Assembly (NCBI RefSeq): GCF_003201655.1
Contig: NZ_QJJU01000040.1
Location: 1-37,662 of the forward strand
Reading direction: 5' to 3'
Source of the DNA: Mycolicibacterium moriokaense
GTDB lineage: Bacteria; Actinomycetota; Actinomycetes; Mycobacteriales; Mycobacteriaceae
Length of the DNA: 37,662 bases
Under the pieces are notes generated by a model. It saw only the letters and a list, made by a program, of their open reading frames with translations. It made no database searches and was not told where the DNA came from. Below, in pieces: positions 24,597-33,023 of this stretch. A program made the translations under genes and the position numbers. How positions within the stretch are numbered: the first letter of the stretch is position 1; every line of letters starts with the position of its first letter.

Positions 24597-27500
24597 ATGA
24601 GCCAGATTGACCCGGGCGCGGACACGCCGCTGTTGAACTGGGGTGACCTAGGCGTGATCGAGTTGATACCGACGGGCACGGTGACGTTGCTCCTCGCCGA
24701 CGTGGAAGGCTCAACCCGGCTGTGGGAGACCCAGCCGGACGAGATGACGGCAGCGGTTGCGCGTCTGGATCGCACCTTGTCCGACATGATCGCCACTCAT
24801 AGTGGTGTGCGTCCGGTCGAACAGCGTGAGGGCGATAACTTTGTGATCGCGTTCTCGCGCGCGAGTGAGGCGGTGGCGTGTGCGATCGATCTGCAGAAGG
24901 CACCGTTGGCCCCTATCCGATTACGTATCGGCGTGCACACCGGCGAGGTGCAGTTGCGCGATGAAGGAAACTACGTTGGGCCAACGATCAATCGGACAGC
25001 GCGACTTCGTGATTTGGCGCACGGGGGTCAGACGGTGTTGTCGGGCGCGACGGAAGAGATGGTTGTCGAGGGCCTGCCAGCCGATACCTGGCTGATGGAT
25101 CTGGGGACGCATCAGCTACGTGATCTACCCCGCCCGGAGCGGGTGCTGCAGTTGTGCCACCCCGATGTGCGCAACGAGTTTCCACCGCTACGCACAGCCA
25201 AGAGCCATGTGCCTCACAATCTCCCGACGCAGTTGACGAGTTTCGTGGGCCGCGGTGCGCAGATGGAGGATCTGCAGCAGATACTGGCCGACAACCGACT
25301 GGTCACCCTGACGGGTGCGGGCGGCGTGGGCAAAACACGTCTCGCGGTACGGGTCGCAGGCCGGCTAGGCGACTATTTGGCTGACGACGTGTGGTTCGTC
25401 GACCTTGCCCCCATCGCCGATCCCGACATCGTGCCGATCGTTGCGGTCCGTGCGCTTGGACTGCCTGACCAACCGGGCCGCTCGACAATGGACACACTGC
25501 TGGGATTCATCGGCGACCGTCACATGTTGGTGGTCCTCGACAACTGTGAGCACCTCCTGGACGCCACTGCATCGCTGGTCATCGCACTGCTCAGCGCCTG
25601 CTCGCGGTTGACGTTGCTGGTGACAAGTCGTGAGCCGATCGGCGTGGCCGGAGAGGTGACGTGGCAGGTGCCGTCGCTGTCGCTTGCCGACGAGGCGATC
25701 GAACTGTTCGTCGACCGCGCTCGCCTTGTTCGGCCCGATTTCCGCATCACCGACGAGACATCGGCAGCGGTGGCAGAGATTTGCCGCCGCTTGGACGGTA
25801 TGCCGCTCGCGATCGAGCTCGCGGCCGCGCGCGTGCGGGCCCTATCGGTCGAGGAGATCCGCGACAGTCTTCATGACCGCTTCCGTCTTCTGACCGGTGG
25901 CGCCCGGAAAGCGGTGCGCCGCCAGCAGACGTTGCGCGCATCGGTGGATTGGTCGTATGCGTTGCTGACCGAACCCGAACGGGTGTTGTTCCGCCGGCTG
26001 GCGGTTTTCACGGGTGGCTGTGATCTCGCCGCCGCGCAGGCGGTTGTCGGTGATAGCGACGTCGAGCGTTACCAGGTGCTCGATCAGCTCATGCTGCTGG
26101 TCGACAAGTCGCTCGTCGTGGTCGAGGACGTCGATGGTCGGACGCGCTACCGGTTGTTGGAAACGGTACGCCAGTACGCACTGGAAAAGCTCAGCGAATC
26201 GGGCGAGGCCGACGACGTTCGCTCCCGGCACCGCGACTACTACGCAGCTATCGCGGCCCAGCTCGACGGGCCGACAACCGCCGACCATCAGCAGCGAATT
26301 GTGCAAGCGCAGACCGAGATCGACAACCTGCGGGCCGCCTTCGCGTGGAGTCACGAGAATGCCGATTTCGCACGTGCATTGGAGCTGGCGTCGTCGCTGC
26401 AGCCCTTGTGGCTGGGGCGCGGCCGCATCCTCGAAGGACTGGCCTGGTTCGACACCGTCCCCTCCGGGCACAGCGCGCACCACACCGACGTGGCGCCCGC
26501 TGTGCGGGCGCGGGCCCGCGCCGATAGAACCCTGCTCCATGCCTCCGGCGTTGGTATCGACAGCACGGATCAGGCCGAACAAGCGCTGGCGCTCGCGCGC
26601 GAGGTCGGCGAACCGGCCCTGATCGCCCGAGCGCTCACAGCTCGCGGCGCGACCGCCACCAACCGCGGCGAAGCGCCCACACAGTACTTCAACGAGGCGA
26701 TTGAGCTGTCCCGGACATTGGGCGATCGGTGGACGCTGAGCCAGATTCTCGGATGGCAGGCGCAGTTCGGGTTCGTCGCCGGTGACCCGCTGGCGGCGCG
26801 TGCGGCCGGTGCAGAAGGGTACGACGTCGCCAATGCTCTCGGTGACCGGTTCACCTGTCATCAGTGCCGTACATGGATCGGCTGGGCCAAAATGATCACC
26901 GGCGATCTGGCTGGCGCCCTAGCACAATTCCGCGAGGTTGCAGCCGAGTCAGCGGCAGGGGCAGATCACGACCCGCTGTGGTGGATGTCTAGCGCGCACC
27001 TCGAGGGACAAGCGCTGACGCACCGCGGTGACACCAGCGCGGCGAGGGCCGTCGTCGATGCGGCCATGGCGACCACCGCCGAGCTCGGTGAGCTGCACCT
27101 TGGCGCTGCAAACGCGTTTCGCGCGAATACGGCGCTGGCCGCCGGCGATGTTGCCGCGGCGGAACAGGCCAGCCAAACCGCCCAACAGTTGATCGGCACC
27201 ACGACGTGGCAGCACATGTTCGCCTACCTGCAAGCCGAACTAGCGTTGGCGCACCGCGATCTGACCAGTGCCCGCCGTTGGGCGGACGAGGCTGTCTCGG
27301 TGACAACAGGGTGGTGGCTGGTGGTGGCGCTGACGACCCGTGCTCGAGTGGCCACCGCGCAGGGAGAGTCGGAGCGGGCCGAAAGCGACGCCCACGACGC
27401 GCTCGCGCACGCGGCCGGCATGAACGCGCAGCTGGGCGTTCCCGACATCCTCGAGCTGCTGGCCACCCTGGCCATCGACGCCGAGGACCACCGCCAAGCG

Positions 27501-27911
27501 GCGCGGCAATTTGGCGCCGCCGAGGCCATCCGGCAACGCATCGGAGCCGTGCGATTCAAGATCCACGACGCCGACTACAACGCATCCGTCGCGCGTGCAA
27601 GTGACGCATTGGGTGGCAGCGATTTTGACGCAGCTCGCGCGGAGGGGGCGGCGCTGTCAACCGAGGAAGCGATCGCCTACGCGCAGCGCGGACGCGGTAA
27701 ACGAAAACGACCCACCAAGGGTTGGGGATCGCTGACTCCCACAGAGCGCGACGTCGTACGACTCGTCAACGAAGGACTCACCAACAAGGACATCGCCAGA
27801 AGGCTCTTCATCTCAGCCCGCACCGTAGAAACCCACCTCACACACGTTTACACCAAACTTGGACTCACCTCACGCGTGCAACTCGTCCAAGAAGCCGCCC
27901 GCCACACCTGA
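24597..27911 (+). CDS. Class III cyclase / NB-ARC ATPase / LuxR-type transcription regulator
   Basis: About 1104 aa, the architecture of M. tuberculosis Rv0386, Rv1358 and Rv2488c. Cyclase domain about 26-150: LLADVEGSTRLWE (metal Asp about 35), VEQREGDNFVIAF (Gln about 76 at the purine-specifying site, second metal Asp about 80) and INRTARL. Gln at this site is the unusual feature described for Rv0386. NB-ARC ATPase: Walker A GAGGVGKTRLA (about 240-250), LVVLDNCEH, MPLAIELAAAR. A long helical repeat region follows, then a LuxR-type helix-turn-helix at the C-terminus (LTPTERDVVRLVNEGLTNK through VETHLTHVYTKLGL). I infer an ATP-gated DNA-binding regulator with a possible cyclase output. ATG 24597 is chosen from the CATTCT spacing; ATG 24495 is an alternative. 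SDR and aldehyde dehydrogenase genes follow on the same strand and may be targets. Confidence 0.88.
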   Translation: MSQIDPGADTPLLNWGDLGVIELIPTGTVTLLLADVEGSTRLWETQPDEMTAAVARLDRTLSDMIATHSGVRPVEQREGDNFVIAFSRASEAVACAIDLQKAPLAPIRLRIGVHTGEVQLRDEGNYVGPTINRTARLRDLAHGGQTVLSGATEEMVVEGLPADTWLMDLGTHQLRDLPRPERVLQLCHPDVRNEFPPLRTAKSHVPHNLPTQLTSFVGRGAQMEDLQQILADNRLVTLTGAGGVGKTRLAVRVAGRLGDYLADDVWFVDLAPIADPDIVPIVAVRALGLPDQPGRSTMDTLLGFIGDRHMLVVLDNCEHLLDATASLVIALLSACSRLTLLVTSREPIGVAGEVTWQVPSLSLADEAIELFVDRARLVRPDFRITDETSAAVAEICRRLDGMPLAIELAAARVRALSVEEIRDSLHDRFRLLTGGARKAVRRQQTLRASVDWSYALLTEPERVLFRRLAVFTGGCDLAAAQAVVGDSDVERYQVLDQLMLLVDKSLVVVEDVDGRTRYRLLETVRQYALEKLSESGEADDVRSRHRDYYAAIAAQLDGPTTADHQQRIVQAQTEIDNLRAAFAWSHENADFARALELASSLQPLWLGRGRILEGLAWFDTVPSGHSAHHTDVAPAVRARARADRTLLHASGVGIDSTDQAEQALALAREVGEPALIARALTARGATATNRGEAPTQYFNEAIELSRTLGDRWTLSQILGWQAQFGFVAGDPLAARAAGAEGYDVANALGDRFTCHQCRTWIGWAKMITGDLAGALAQFREVAAESAAGADHDPLWWMSSAHLEGQALTHRGDTSAARAVVDAAMATTAELGELHLGAANAFRANTALAAGDVAAAEQASQTAQQLIGTTTWQHMFAYLQAELALAHRDLTSARRWADEAVSVTTGWWLVVALTTRARVATAQGESERAESDAHDALAHAAGMNAQLGVPDILELLATLAIDAEDHRQAARQFGAAEAIRQRIGAVRFKIHDADYNASVARASDALGGSDFDAARAEGAALSTEEAIAYAQRGRGKRKRPTKGWGSLTPTERDVVRLVNEGLTNKDIARRLFISARTVETHLTHVYTKLGLTSRVQLVQEAARHT

Positions 27912-28019
27912 CCACAACAAGCCGAACTCGTTGTGAGCCACCGACTTTGAATGACATCCCTTCCATACACAACACCAGGTACAAATTCGCAATCCAACAG
28001 AGCCCAAAGGAGAACATCG

Positions 28020-28859
28020 ATGGGAAAACTGGACGGCAAAGTCGCGTTCATCACCGGTGTGGCCCGAGGCCAGGGCCGCGCCCACGCAGTGCGGTTAGCT
28101 GAAGAGGGCGCCGACGTCATCGGTATCGATCTGCTGGAGCCCGAGCCATACGCGCCCTACCCGATGGGCACCCAGGACGACATGGACGAAACCGTCGTCC
28201 TCGTCGAGAAAACAGGTCGCGGCATGATCGGCGTCAAGGCCGATGTGCGGGACAGAGTCGCAATCAGGTCGGCGGTAGATCGAGGGATCGACGAGTTCGG
28301 GCGGCTGGACATTGTCGTGGCCAGTGCTGGCGTCTCATCGGCCGGCGCCCCGCTGTGGGAAATCCCGCCCGAACAGTGGGACGCCGTGATCGCCACAAAT
28401 CTCACCGGCGTATTCCACACCGTGGCTGCCGCGGTGCCGGCAATGATCGCCGCCGGCAACGGCGGCTGTATCATCTGCACGAGTTCTGGCTCAGGCTTGC
28501 GGTATGTTCCAAATCTCGCTGACTACAACGCCGCCAAGGCCGGGGTGGTCGCTATCGGCAAAACACTCGCCAACGAGCTTGCCTCCCAAGGAATCCGGGT
28601 GAATGTCTTGGCGCCCGGCACCGTCAATACGCCATTGATCACCGACAACAAAGAGATGTTCAAACTGTTCCGGCCCGACCTGACCGAGCCGACGATCGAA
28701 GACGCGCTCCCGGTGTTTACCGCGATGATGCCAATGGGTCAGCCGTGGGTGGAACCGATCGACGTGGCCAATGCGGTGGTGTTCCTGGCCAGCGACGAGG
28801 CGCGCTACATCACCGGGCAGGTGCTCGCCGTCGACCAGGGGGCCACAAACCGGCCGTAG
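28020..28859 (+). CDS. Mycofactocin-coupled SDR family oxidoreductase
   Basis: 279 aa, starting at an ATG preceded by AAGGAG about 7 nt upstream. Rossmann motif FITGVARGQGRAHA, Asp at the end of the second strand (IGIDLLEP, for NAD preference), catalytic Ser in CTSSGSG and the YNAAK active-site pair. The insert after strand two (EPYAPYPMGTQDDMDETV) is typical of the mycofactocin-dependent SDR group, whose NAD stays bound and is recycled by mycofactocin. Likely an alcohol dehydrogenase acting before the aldehyde dehydrogenase downstream. It is 108 bp after the regulator. Confidence 0.88.
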   Translation: MGKLDGKVAFITGVARGQGRAHAVRLAEEGADVIGIDLLEPEPYAPYPMGTQDDMDETVVLVEKTGRGMIGVKADVRDRVAIRSAVDRGIDEFGRLDIVVASAGVSSAGAPLWEIPPEQWDAVIATNLTGVFHTVAAAVPAMIAAGNGGCIICTSSGSGLRYVPNLADYNAAKAGVVAIGKTLANELASQGIRVNVLAPGTVNTPLITDNKEMFKLFRPDLTEPTIEDALPVFTAMMPMGQPWVEPIDVANAVVFLASDEARYITGQVLAVDQGATNRP

Positions 28860-28989
28860 AGCCGAAATGCGAAAGGGTGTCGGCATACAGCTTCAGGGCC
28901 GCGCCGGCGGACGCGTCGACGTGACGCCGCGCAGAGTCCTGTTCCTCGAATTGGTCCGGTGACATCAGACGGCGTCGGAGGTGCCTAGC

Positions 28990-30537
28990 ATGCAGCGGCA
29001 AACCGCAACATCAACCGAGCCGGCCCAGGAGGCCGACCAAGAGGTGGTGGTCAGTTGTCCGGCCACCGGCGAGCGTGTCGGCGCTGTGCCTGTGACGCCG
29101 CGGCCCGAGATTGACGCCGCCGCGGCACGTCTGCGCGGCGCGCAGCCCGCATGGCAGGCTATGGGAACCCAGGGACGGGCCGAATGGCTGGGCAAATGGC
29201 GCGACTGGTTGCTTGATCATGAAGACGAACTCCTGAATCTGCTGCAACGAGAATCCGGCAAGTCGTGGGGAGACACAGCGCTGGAAGTTCCCTTCGGGAC
29301 CGTGTTCATCAACTACTGGGCAGAGAATGCGGCCAAGTTCCTAGCCGACGAGGCCGTATCGCCGACGGGGGTGGCCAACGCCGTCAAGCAGCTGAAGATC
29401 ATGTATGAACCGTATCCACTCGTCGGAGTCATCACTCCGTGGAACGGTCCACTCACGGGGCCGTTACTCGATATCCCGGCGGCCTTGATGGCCGGATGCG
29501 CGGTGCTGTCCAAACCCTCGGAATTCAGCCCGCTGGTGTGGCAATCGGCGGTGGCCGGATGGAAGGAGATCGGCGCCCCCGATGTTCTCGACGCGGTCTA
29601 CGGATTCGGCGAAACAGGTTCGGCCGTCGTTGATCTCGTCGACTTCGTCATGTTCACCGGCTCGGTCAACACGGGGAAACGGATCGCGGTAGCCGCAGCG
29701 CAGCGGCTGATCCCATGCAGCCTAGAACTCGGCGGCAAAGACGCGATGATCGTATGCGCCGACGCCGACGTCGACCGAGCAGTGGAGGGTGCGCTGTGGG
29801 GTGGATTCGTCAACGCCGGTCAGTTCTGCATCGCAGTTGAACGGGTGTACGTGGAAGAACCCGTCTACGACGAGTTCGTCCAGAAGTTGGTGTCCAGGAC
29901 GGCGCAGTTGCGTCTAGGGATGGACACCGAGCATCACTATTCGGCCGATATCGGAGCGATGGCGACCAGACAGCAACTGGACATCGTTTCCCGCCATGTC
30001 GACGACGCGGTGAGCAAGGGCGCCAAAGTTCTCATTGGTGGCAAGGCACGCGATGACGGCCTTTTCTACGAGCCGACCGTGATGGTCGACGTCGACCACG
30101 GCATGGACTGCATGCGCGAGGAGACGTTTGGTCCAACGCTGCCGGTGATGAAGGTGCGTGATATTCGCGAGGCGATGGAGAAGGCCAACGACTCGCGGTT
30201 CGGTCTGGCCGGCAGCATATGGACCCGCGACAAAGCAAAGGCGATTGCGTTGGCCCGGCAGTTCAACACCGGACTCGTGCACATCAACAGCGTGATGTTG
30301 GGAGCCGGGCAAGCGCCAGTACCGTTTGGCGGCTGGAACGACTCAGGGCTGGGGTTCCGCTCGGGTGGGGCCGCCGGAATCCGAAAGTACTGTCGCACCA
30401 AGAGCATCGTCGCTGATCGAGTCGCGATGAAGAAAGAAGTGAATTGGTACCCGTATACACCAAGGAAGGGCAAATTCCAGTCGGCGATGGCCAGATTGGT
30501 GGGCGCCAGAGATTGGCGCCGTCGGCTGGGAAAGTAA
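28990..30537 (+). CDS. NAD(P)-dependent aldehyde dehydrogenase
   Basis: 515 aa from ATG 28990, which has GGAGG 8 nt upstream (GTG 28981 overlaps that site and is less likely). ALDH features: ITPWNGPLTGP (about residue 152, oxyanion Asn), FTGSVNTGKRI, catalytic base in LELGGKD (Glu about 246), catalytic Cys in NAGQFCIAVERV (about 280) and EETFGPTLPV near the C-terminal third. It would oxidise an aldehyde to a carboxylate, probably the product of the preceding SDR. It lies 130 bp after the SDR; the pair with the LuxR-type regulator forms the only multi-gene block between consecutive repeats R11 and R12. Confidence 0.9.
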   Translation: MQRQTATSTEPAQEADQEVVVSCPATGERVGAVPVTPRPEIDAAAARLRGAQPAWQAMGTQGRAEWLGKWRDWLLDHEDELLNLLQRESGKSWGDTALEVPFGTVFINYWAENAAKFLADEAVSPTGVANAVKQLKIMYEPYPLVGVITPWNGPLTGPLLDIPAALMAGCAVLSKPSEFSPLVWQSAVAGWKEIGAPDVLDAVYGFGETGSAVVDLVDFVMFTGSVNTGKRIAVAAAQRLIPCSLELGGKDAMIVCADADVDRAVEGALWGGFVNAGQFCIAVERVYVEEPVYDEFVQKLVSRTAQLRLGMDTEHHYSADIGAMATRQQLDIVSRHVDDAVSKGAKVLIGGKARDDGLFYEPTVMVDVDHGMDCMREETFGPTLPVMKVRDIREAMEKANDSRFGLAGSIWTRDKAKAIALARQFNTGLVHINSVMLGAGQAPVPFGGWNDSGLGFRSGGAAGIRKYCRTKSIVADRVAMKKEVNWYPYTPRKGKFQSAMARLVGARDWRRRLGK

Positions 30538-30730
30538 CCGAACGGTACCGACGGAGGGACTTCCCGGCCGATCGACACTACGCGATGTGGCGGCCCGCCG
30601 AGGGGTGGGGGCGGTGGATGGCCGCTTACCGGCCGGCCATCGAGGGCATCGTCAAGGTTCACCCCAGAGCCGAATCGCTCTAACTGGTTGAACCGTACGG
30701 CATATGGTGAACGTCTTTGTCGCACAAAGC
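30538..30730. other. Intergenic region with a possible 3' gene remnant
   Basis: A + frame ending at 30683 encodes a protein-like tail (MWRPAEGWGRWMAAYRPA, then IEGIVKVHP) without a credible start, so it may be the remnant of a gene. TTGAACCGTACGGCA at 30688-30702 recurs at 36134-36148. Confidence 0.35.
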
Positions 30731-30779
30731 AACTCGCAACAGTTAGCTGGTAAGGGTGCGTGTTACGAGGGTGTGAGTT
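30731..30779 (+). repeat. 49-bp array repeat R12
   Basis: AACTCGC, AACAGTTAG, CTGGTAAGGGTGCGTG, TTACGAGGGTGTGAGTT. The right arm carries one change (GTGAGTT). The left flank GTGAACGTCTTTGTCGCACAA fits the family. It is the last full-length copy. Confidence 0.85.
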
Positions 30780-30841
30780 GATGGTCAGCCGTTTGGTCGC
30801 TCTAGGTCTAAACGTCCGGGCAAGGTGCAACAAGCGCGCGT

Positions 30842-31102
30842 CTAAATTAGGCGGGGATCGCCGTCTTCATCGGAGATGATGTGCCTATCACCTCGCTGTA
30901 GCGCATCGAGCGCCAGGTCGATTTCGTGGACGGCAAGATCTGATATGCGGCTGGGTCCGAGGATGACGATCTGGTCAGGTCCAGCCAGCAGGCCCACATA
31001 CTGGGAGTTGGGCATGACGGCGAACTGCAGCTTCCAGCCGACGTGGCGACCGACCTCACGAGCTCTTTGATCCAGAGCTGAAACGTCGTCATCGGTCAGC
31101 AT
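30842..31102 (-). CDS. Small protein of unknown function
   Basis: 86 aa, starting MLTDDDVSALDQRA, mixed charged and hydrophobic with an acidic C-terminus (SDEDGDPRLI). No family recognised. It lies 44 bp downstream of the Phd-like gene on the same strand, the position of a partner protein, but it does not resemble known RelE or Doc toxins. No strong ribosome-binding site. Confidence 0.5.
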   Translation of the reverse strand: MLTDDDVSALDQRAREVGRHVGWKLQFAVMPNSQYVGLLAGPDQIVILGPSRISDLAVHEIDLALDALQRGDRHIISDEDGDPRLI

Positions 31103-31146
31103 CGTCCGGCCTGTTTCCCTGGCTGTGAACGAGACGCTAACAACGT

Positions 31147-31377
31147 TTAGGTGTTGGGGTTGTTGCGGCGCAGGGTGCTTAGTTCGTCGATCAGCAGCTG
31201 GTAGCGCTGGATGGACATGACGACGACTGCGGGTGTGCCCGCGGTATCGGTAAGGACGACGTTGCCTCCGCTGGTGGCCACCTGGGTGATGAGGTGTTGG
31301 TGGAGTTGGCGGGCCGGGATGAGATCGCTGGGGACGGCTTGCGCGCCGCCGAGTGCCTCAACTGTGGTGCGTTGCAT
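31147..31377 (-). CDS. Phd/YefM-like small protein (possible antitoxin)
   Basis: 76 aa from an ATG with AAAGGC about 7 nt upstream (a TTG one codon earlier is possible). The middle part, LIPARQLHQHLITQVATSG, then VVLTDTAGTPAVVVMSIQRY, resembles the DNA-binding and dimerisation fold of Phd/YefM antitoxins (a helix followed by G..V.ITR.G.P.AVLVS...Y). The resemblance is moderate. No recognisable toxin is adjacent, so an orphan regulator is also possible. Confidence 0.5.
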   Translation of the reverse strand: MQRTTVEALGGAQAVPSDLIPARQLHQHLITQVATSGGNVVLTDTAGTPAVVVMSIQRYQLLIDELSTLRRNNPNT

Positions 31378-31462
31378 CAAGATTGCCTTTCAGAAGTGGT
31401 GTTGTGGTTCGGTTCCCCTCGACCGAAAAAGGCCGAGAGGGAACCGCCGAATACGTTGGTGC

Positions 31463-31666
31463 TCAACCGCGTTCGGTGACCGTGGTGTTGGGGTGGCGTG
31501 CAGCGGTGGATCCCTTCACGAACTTGCCGGTGATGGCGCTGCGGTGATGGGTTCCACTGCTGCGGTTGGCGCCGCTCTCGGTGACCGTGGTCTTGGGGTT
31601 GCGCGCCGCGGTGGACGCTTTGACGTAGCGGCCGGTGGCCGCGCTGCGGTGATGTCCCTTGGCCAT
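31463..31666 (-). CDS. Small basic protein with two tandem motifs
   Basis: 67 aa. The ATG is preceded by AGGAAAGGA. The protein is two copies of one motif of about 30 residues: HHRSAATGRYVKASTAARNP and HHRSAITGKFVKGSTAARHP, each followed by TTVTE. Short proteins with such a TGRYV...AARHP..T motif are widespread in actinobacteria and phages; I know of no proven function. The open frame extends upstream to at least 31813, but the ribosome-binding site supports this start. Confidence 0.6.
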   Translation of the reverse strand: MAKGHHRSAATGRYVKASTAARNPKTTVTESGANRSSGTHHRSAITGKFVKGSTAARHPNTTVTERG

Positions 31667-31890
31667 TGTTTTTTCCTTTCCTGTGGTCCGGCCCGGTGTT
31701 GAGCCGGATAACGGTCTATAAGTGCGCTCGCCAGCTGGACCCCTGAATTCCTCCGGGTCCTGTCTGCGGGGCGATGCGCGCCGGGCCAGTGCGTCGCCTT
31801 CGGCGGCGGTCACGGACTTACGTGCTGCCCGTGCCGGGCGGGTGCCCAGCGAGCTGGCCTCGATGAGCTTGGTGATGTTCTTGATGGTGG
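31667..31890. other. Open frame upstream of the small basic protein
   Basis: The frame of the small basic protein stays open through this stretch on the minus strand (including DALARRASPRRQDPEEF). No ATG or good ribosome-binding site is found, so it may be a longer form starting at GTG 31813, or a leader. Confidence 0.35.
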
Positions 31891-32727
31891 TCAGGACGTC
31901 CTCCCTCTGATTTGGCGGATACGGGTGTGCTGATAGCCGATGAGGTTCTCGACGCTCTTGGCGTCGGGCAGGCCCAGCTGGTCGGCGATCTCGCGCTGGG
32001 TGAAGCCGACCTCTTGCAGGAGCAGCGCTCGACGAGCCCGGTCGGTGCTGATCTGGGCCATGGCTTCGGCAACGGCGTCGCGGGCGACGATGGTCTCCTC
32101 GATACCCTTGATGATGTCGAAGTGGTCTTCAGGCAGTTCGGCCATCGGCGTGACAGTGGCCTGGTCGATCCGCTCGAGCTCGGCCCGCAGCGCGCTGCGG
32201 TAGATGTTGGCGAACTGGTAGAGGCACTGGCCGATGAAGAAGGTGCCCAGCGAGGCTCCGCCGGAGGACTGCCACCGGTGGGTCTTGAGCACCTTGTCGC
32301 GGAAGTACTCCAACGCGGCGACCACCGTGTCGGCGGCCAGGTCCTCGACGGTCTGGGGGTCGGGCCAGCCCTCAATGCGGCCCAGTCCATAACCGGTGAG
32401 CGTTTTGGCCTTGCCGTAGATGGTGCCGCGGCGGATCCAGACGCGCAGCACACCGAGGCCGTAGCGTGCCAGCTCGCGGGAGAACCGGTCCCACGGCCGG
32501 CCGGTGAACTCATGCAGCTGCAGGGCCAGCAGCAGATCTTCGTCAGCTTGTAGACGCTGGATCCGTTCCCGTTCGTCGGCGAGTTCGGCCGCGAGCTCGT
32601 GATCATTGTCGAGCCAACCGCTGACCAGGCTGTCGTCGATCCGCTGGGCCGTGGTCTCGGCCTGGTTGTCGGGTTGTAAGCGCGCGGAATCGACGGGCGG
32701 GCCGAGTTGGCGGTCCGGTCGATCCAT
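31891..32727 (-). CDS. Sigma-70-like / helix-turn-helix protein
   Basis: 278 aa, with GGAG 9 nt before the ATG. The C-terminal part reads as a sigma region 4-type helix-turn-helix: RRALLLQEVGFTQREIADQL, then GLPDAKSVENLI. The middle helical part (residues about 75-190) could correspond to region 2 but lacks a clear signature. It may be an atypical sigma factor or a phage-like activator. It is first in a minus-strand series with the small proteins below it, and could control them. Confidence 0.6.
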   Translation of the reverse strand: MDRPDRQLGPPVDSARLQPDNQAETTAQRIDDSLVSGWLDNDHELAAELADERERIQRLQADEDLLLALQLHEFTGRPWDRFSRELARYGLGVLRVWIRRGTIYGKAKTLTGYGLGRIEGWPDPQTVEDLAADTVVAALEYFRDKVLKTHRWQSSGGASLGTFFIGQCLYQFANIYRSALRAELERIDQATVTPMAELPEDHFDIIKGIEETIVARDAVAEAMAQISTDRARRALLLQEVGFTQREIADQLGLPDAKSVENLIGYQHTRIRQIRGRTS

Positions 32728-33023
32728 GGGCTACATCTCCGGGAGGCGAGAAAGAGACAACCGATCCCTACGGCTGTCGCTTCCTCTTAAGTCCGCGCTG
32801 AACCGCTACCCCTGAAAATCTGTAAAGAATCTTTCCAGCAGGTCGTGGCCGTGATCTCACCCCGTCATTGTCCCAGGTCCGACCGACAACCCTGCGATCC
32901 GCGATGCCGGCCAACGCCGTGGCACTTCGCCACCATTCGACTTCGACGGTTCTCGACGGCAAATGTGCTCAGGTCCCGCATGGACGGTGAGGGACGACGC
33001 GCCGTTCGTGCAATACCCTGTGG
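32728..33023. other. Intergenic region, no gene seen
   Basis: It separates the sigma-like gene from the recombinase operon, both on the minus strand. I see no repeat copy and no RNA gene. Confidence 0.45.

Noticed and set aside
30444..30683. Open frame over the end of the aldehyde dehydrogenase as a gene
   Set aside because: It starts inside the dehydrogenase; only its tail looks protein-like, so at most it is a remnant.
6409..30779. Direct statement that the repeats are canonical attC sites
   Set aside because: The seven-base RYYYAAC and GTTRRRY patterns are not met by the copies, and no IntI is visible. Only AAC/GTT ends, polarity and layout agree.
31912..32553. Plus-strand frame opposite the sigma-like gene
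   Set aside because: No family features; the minus strand has a helix-turn-helix and a ribosome-binding site.
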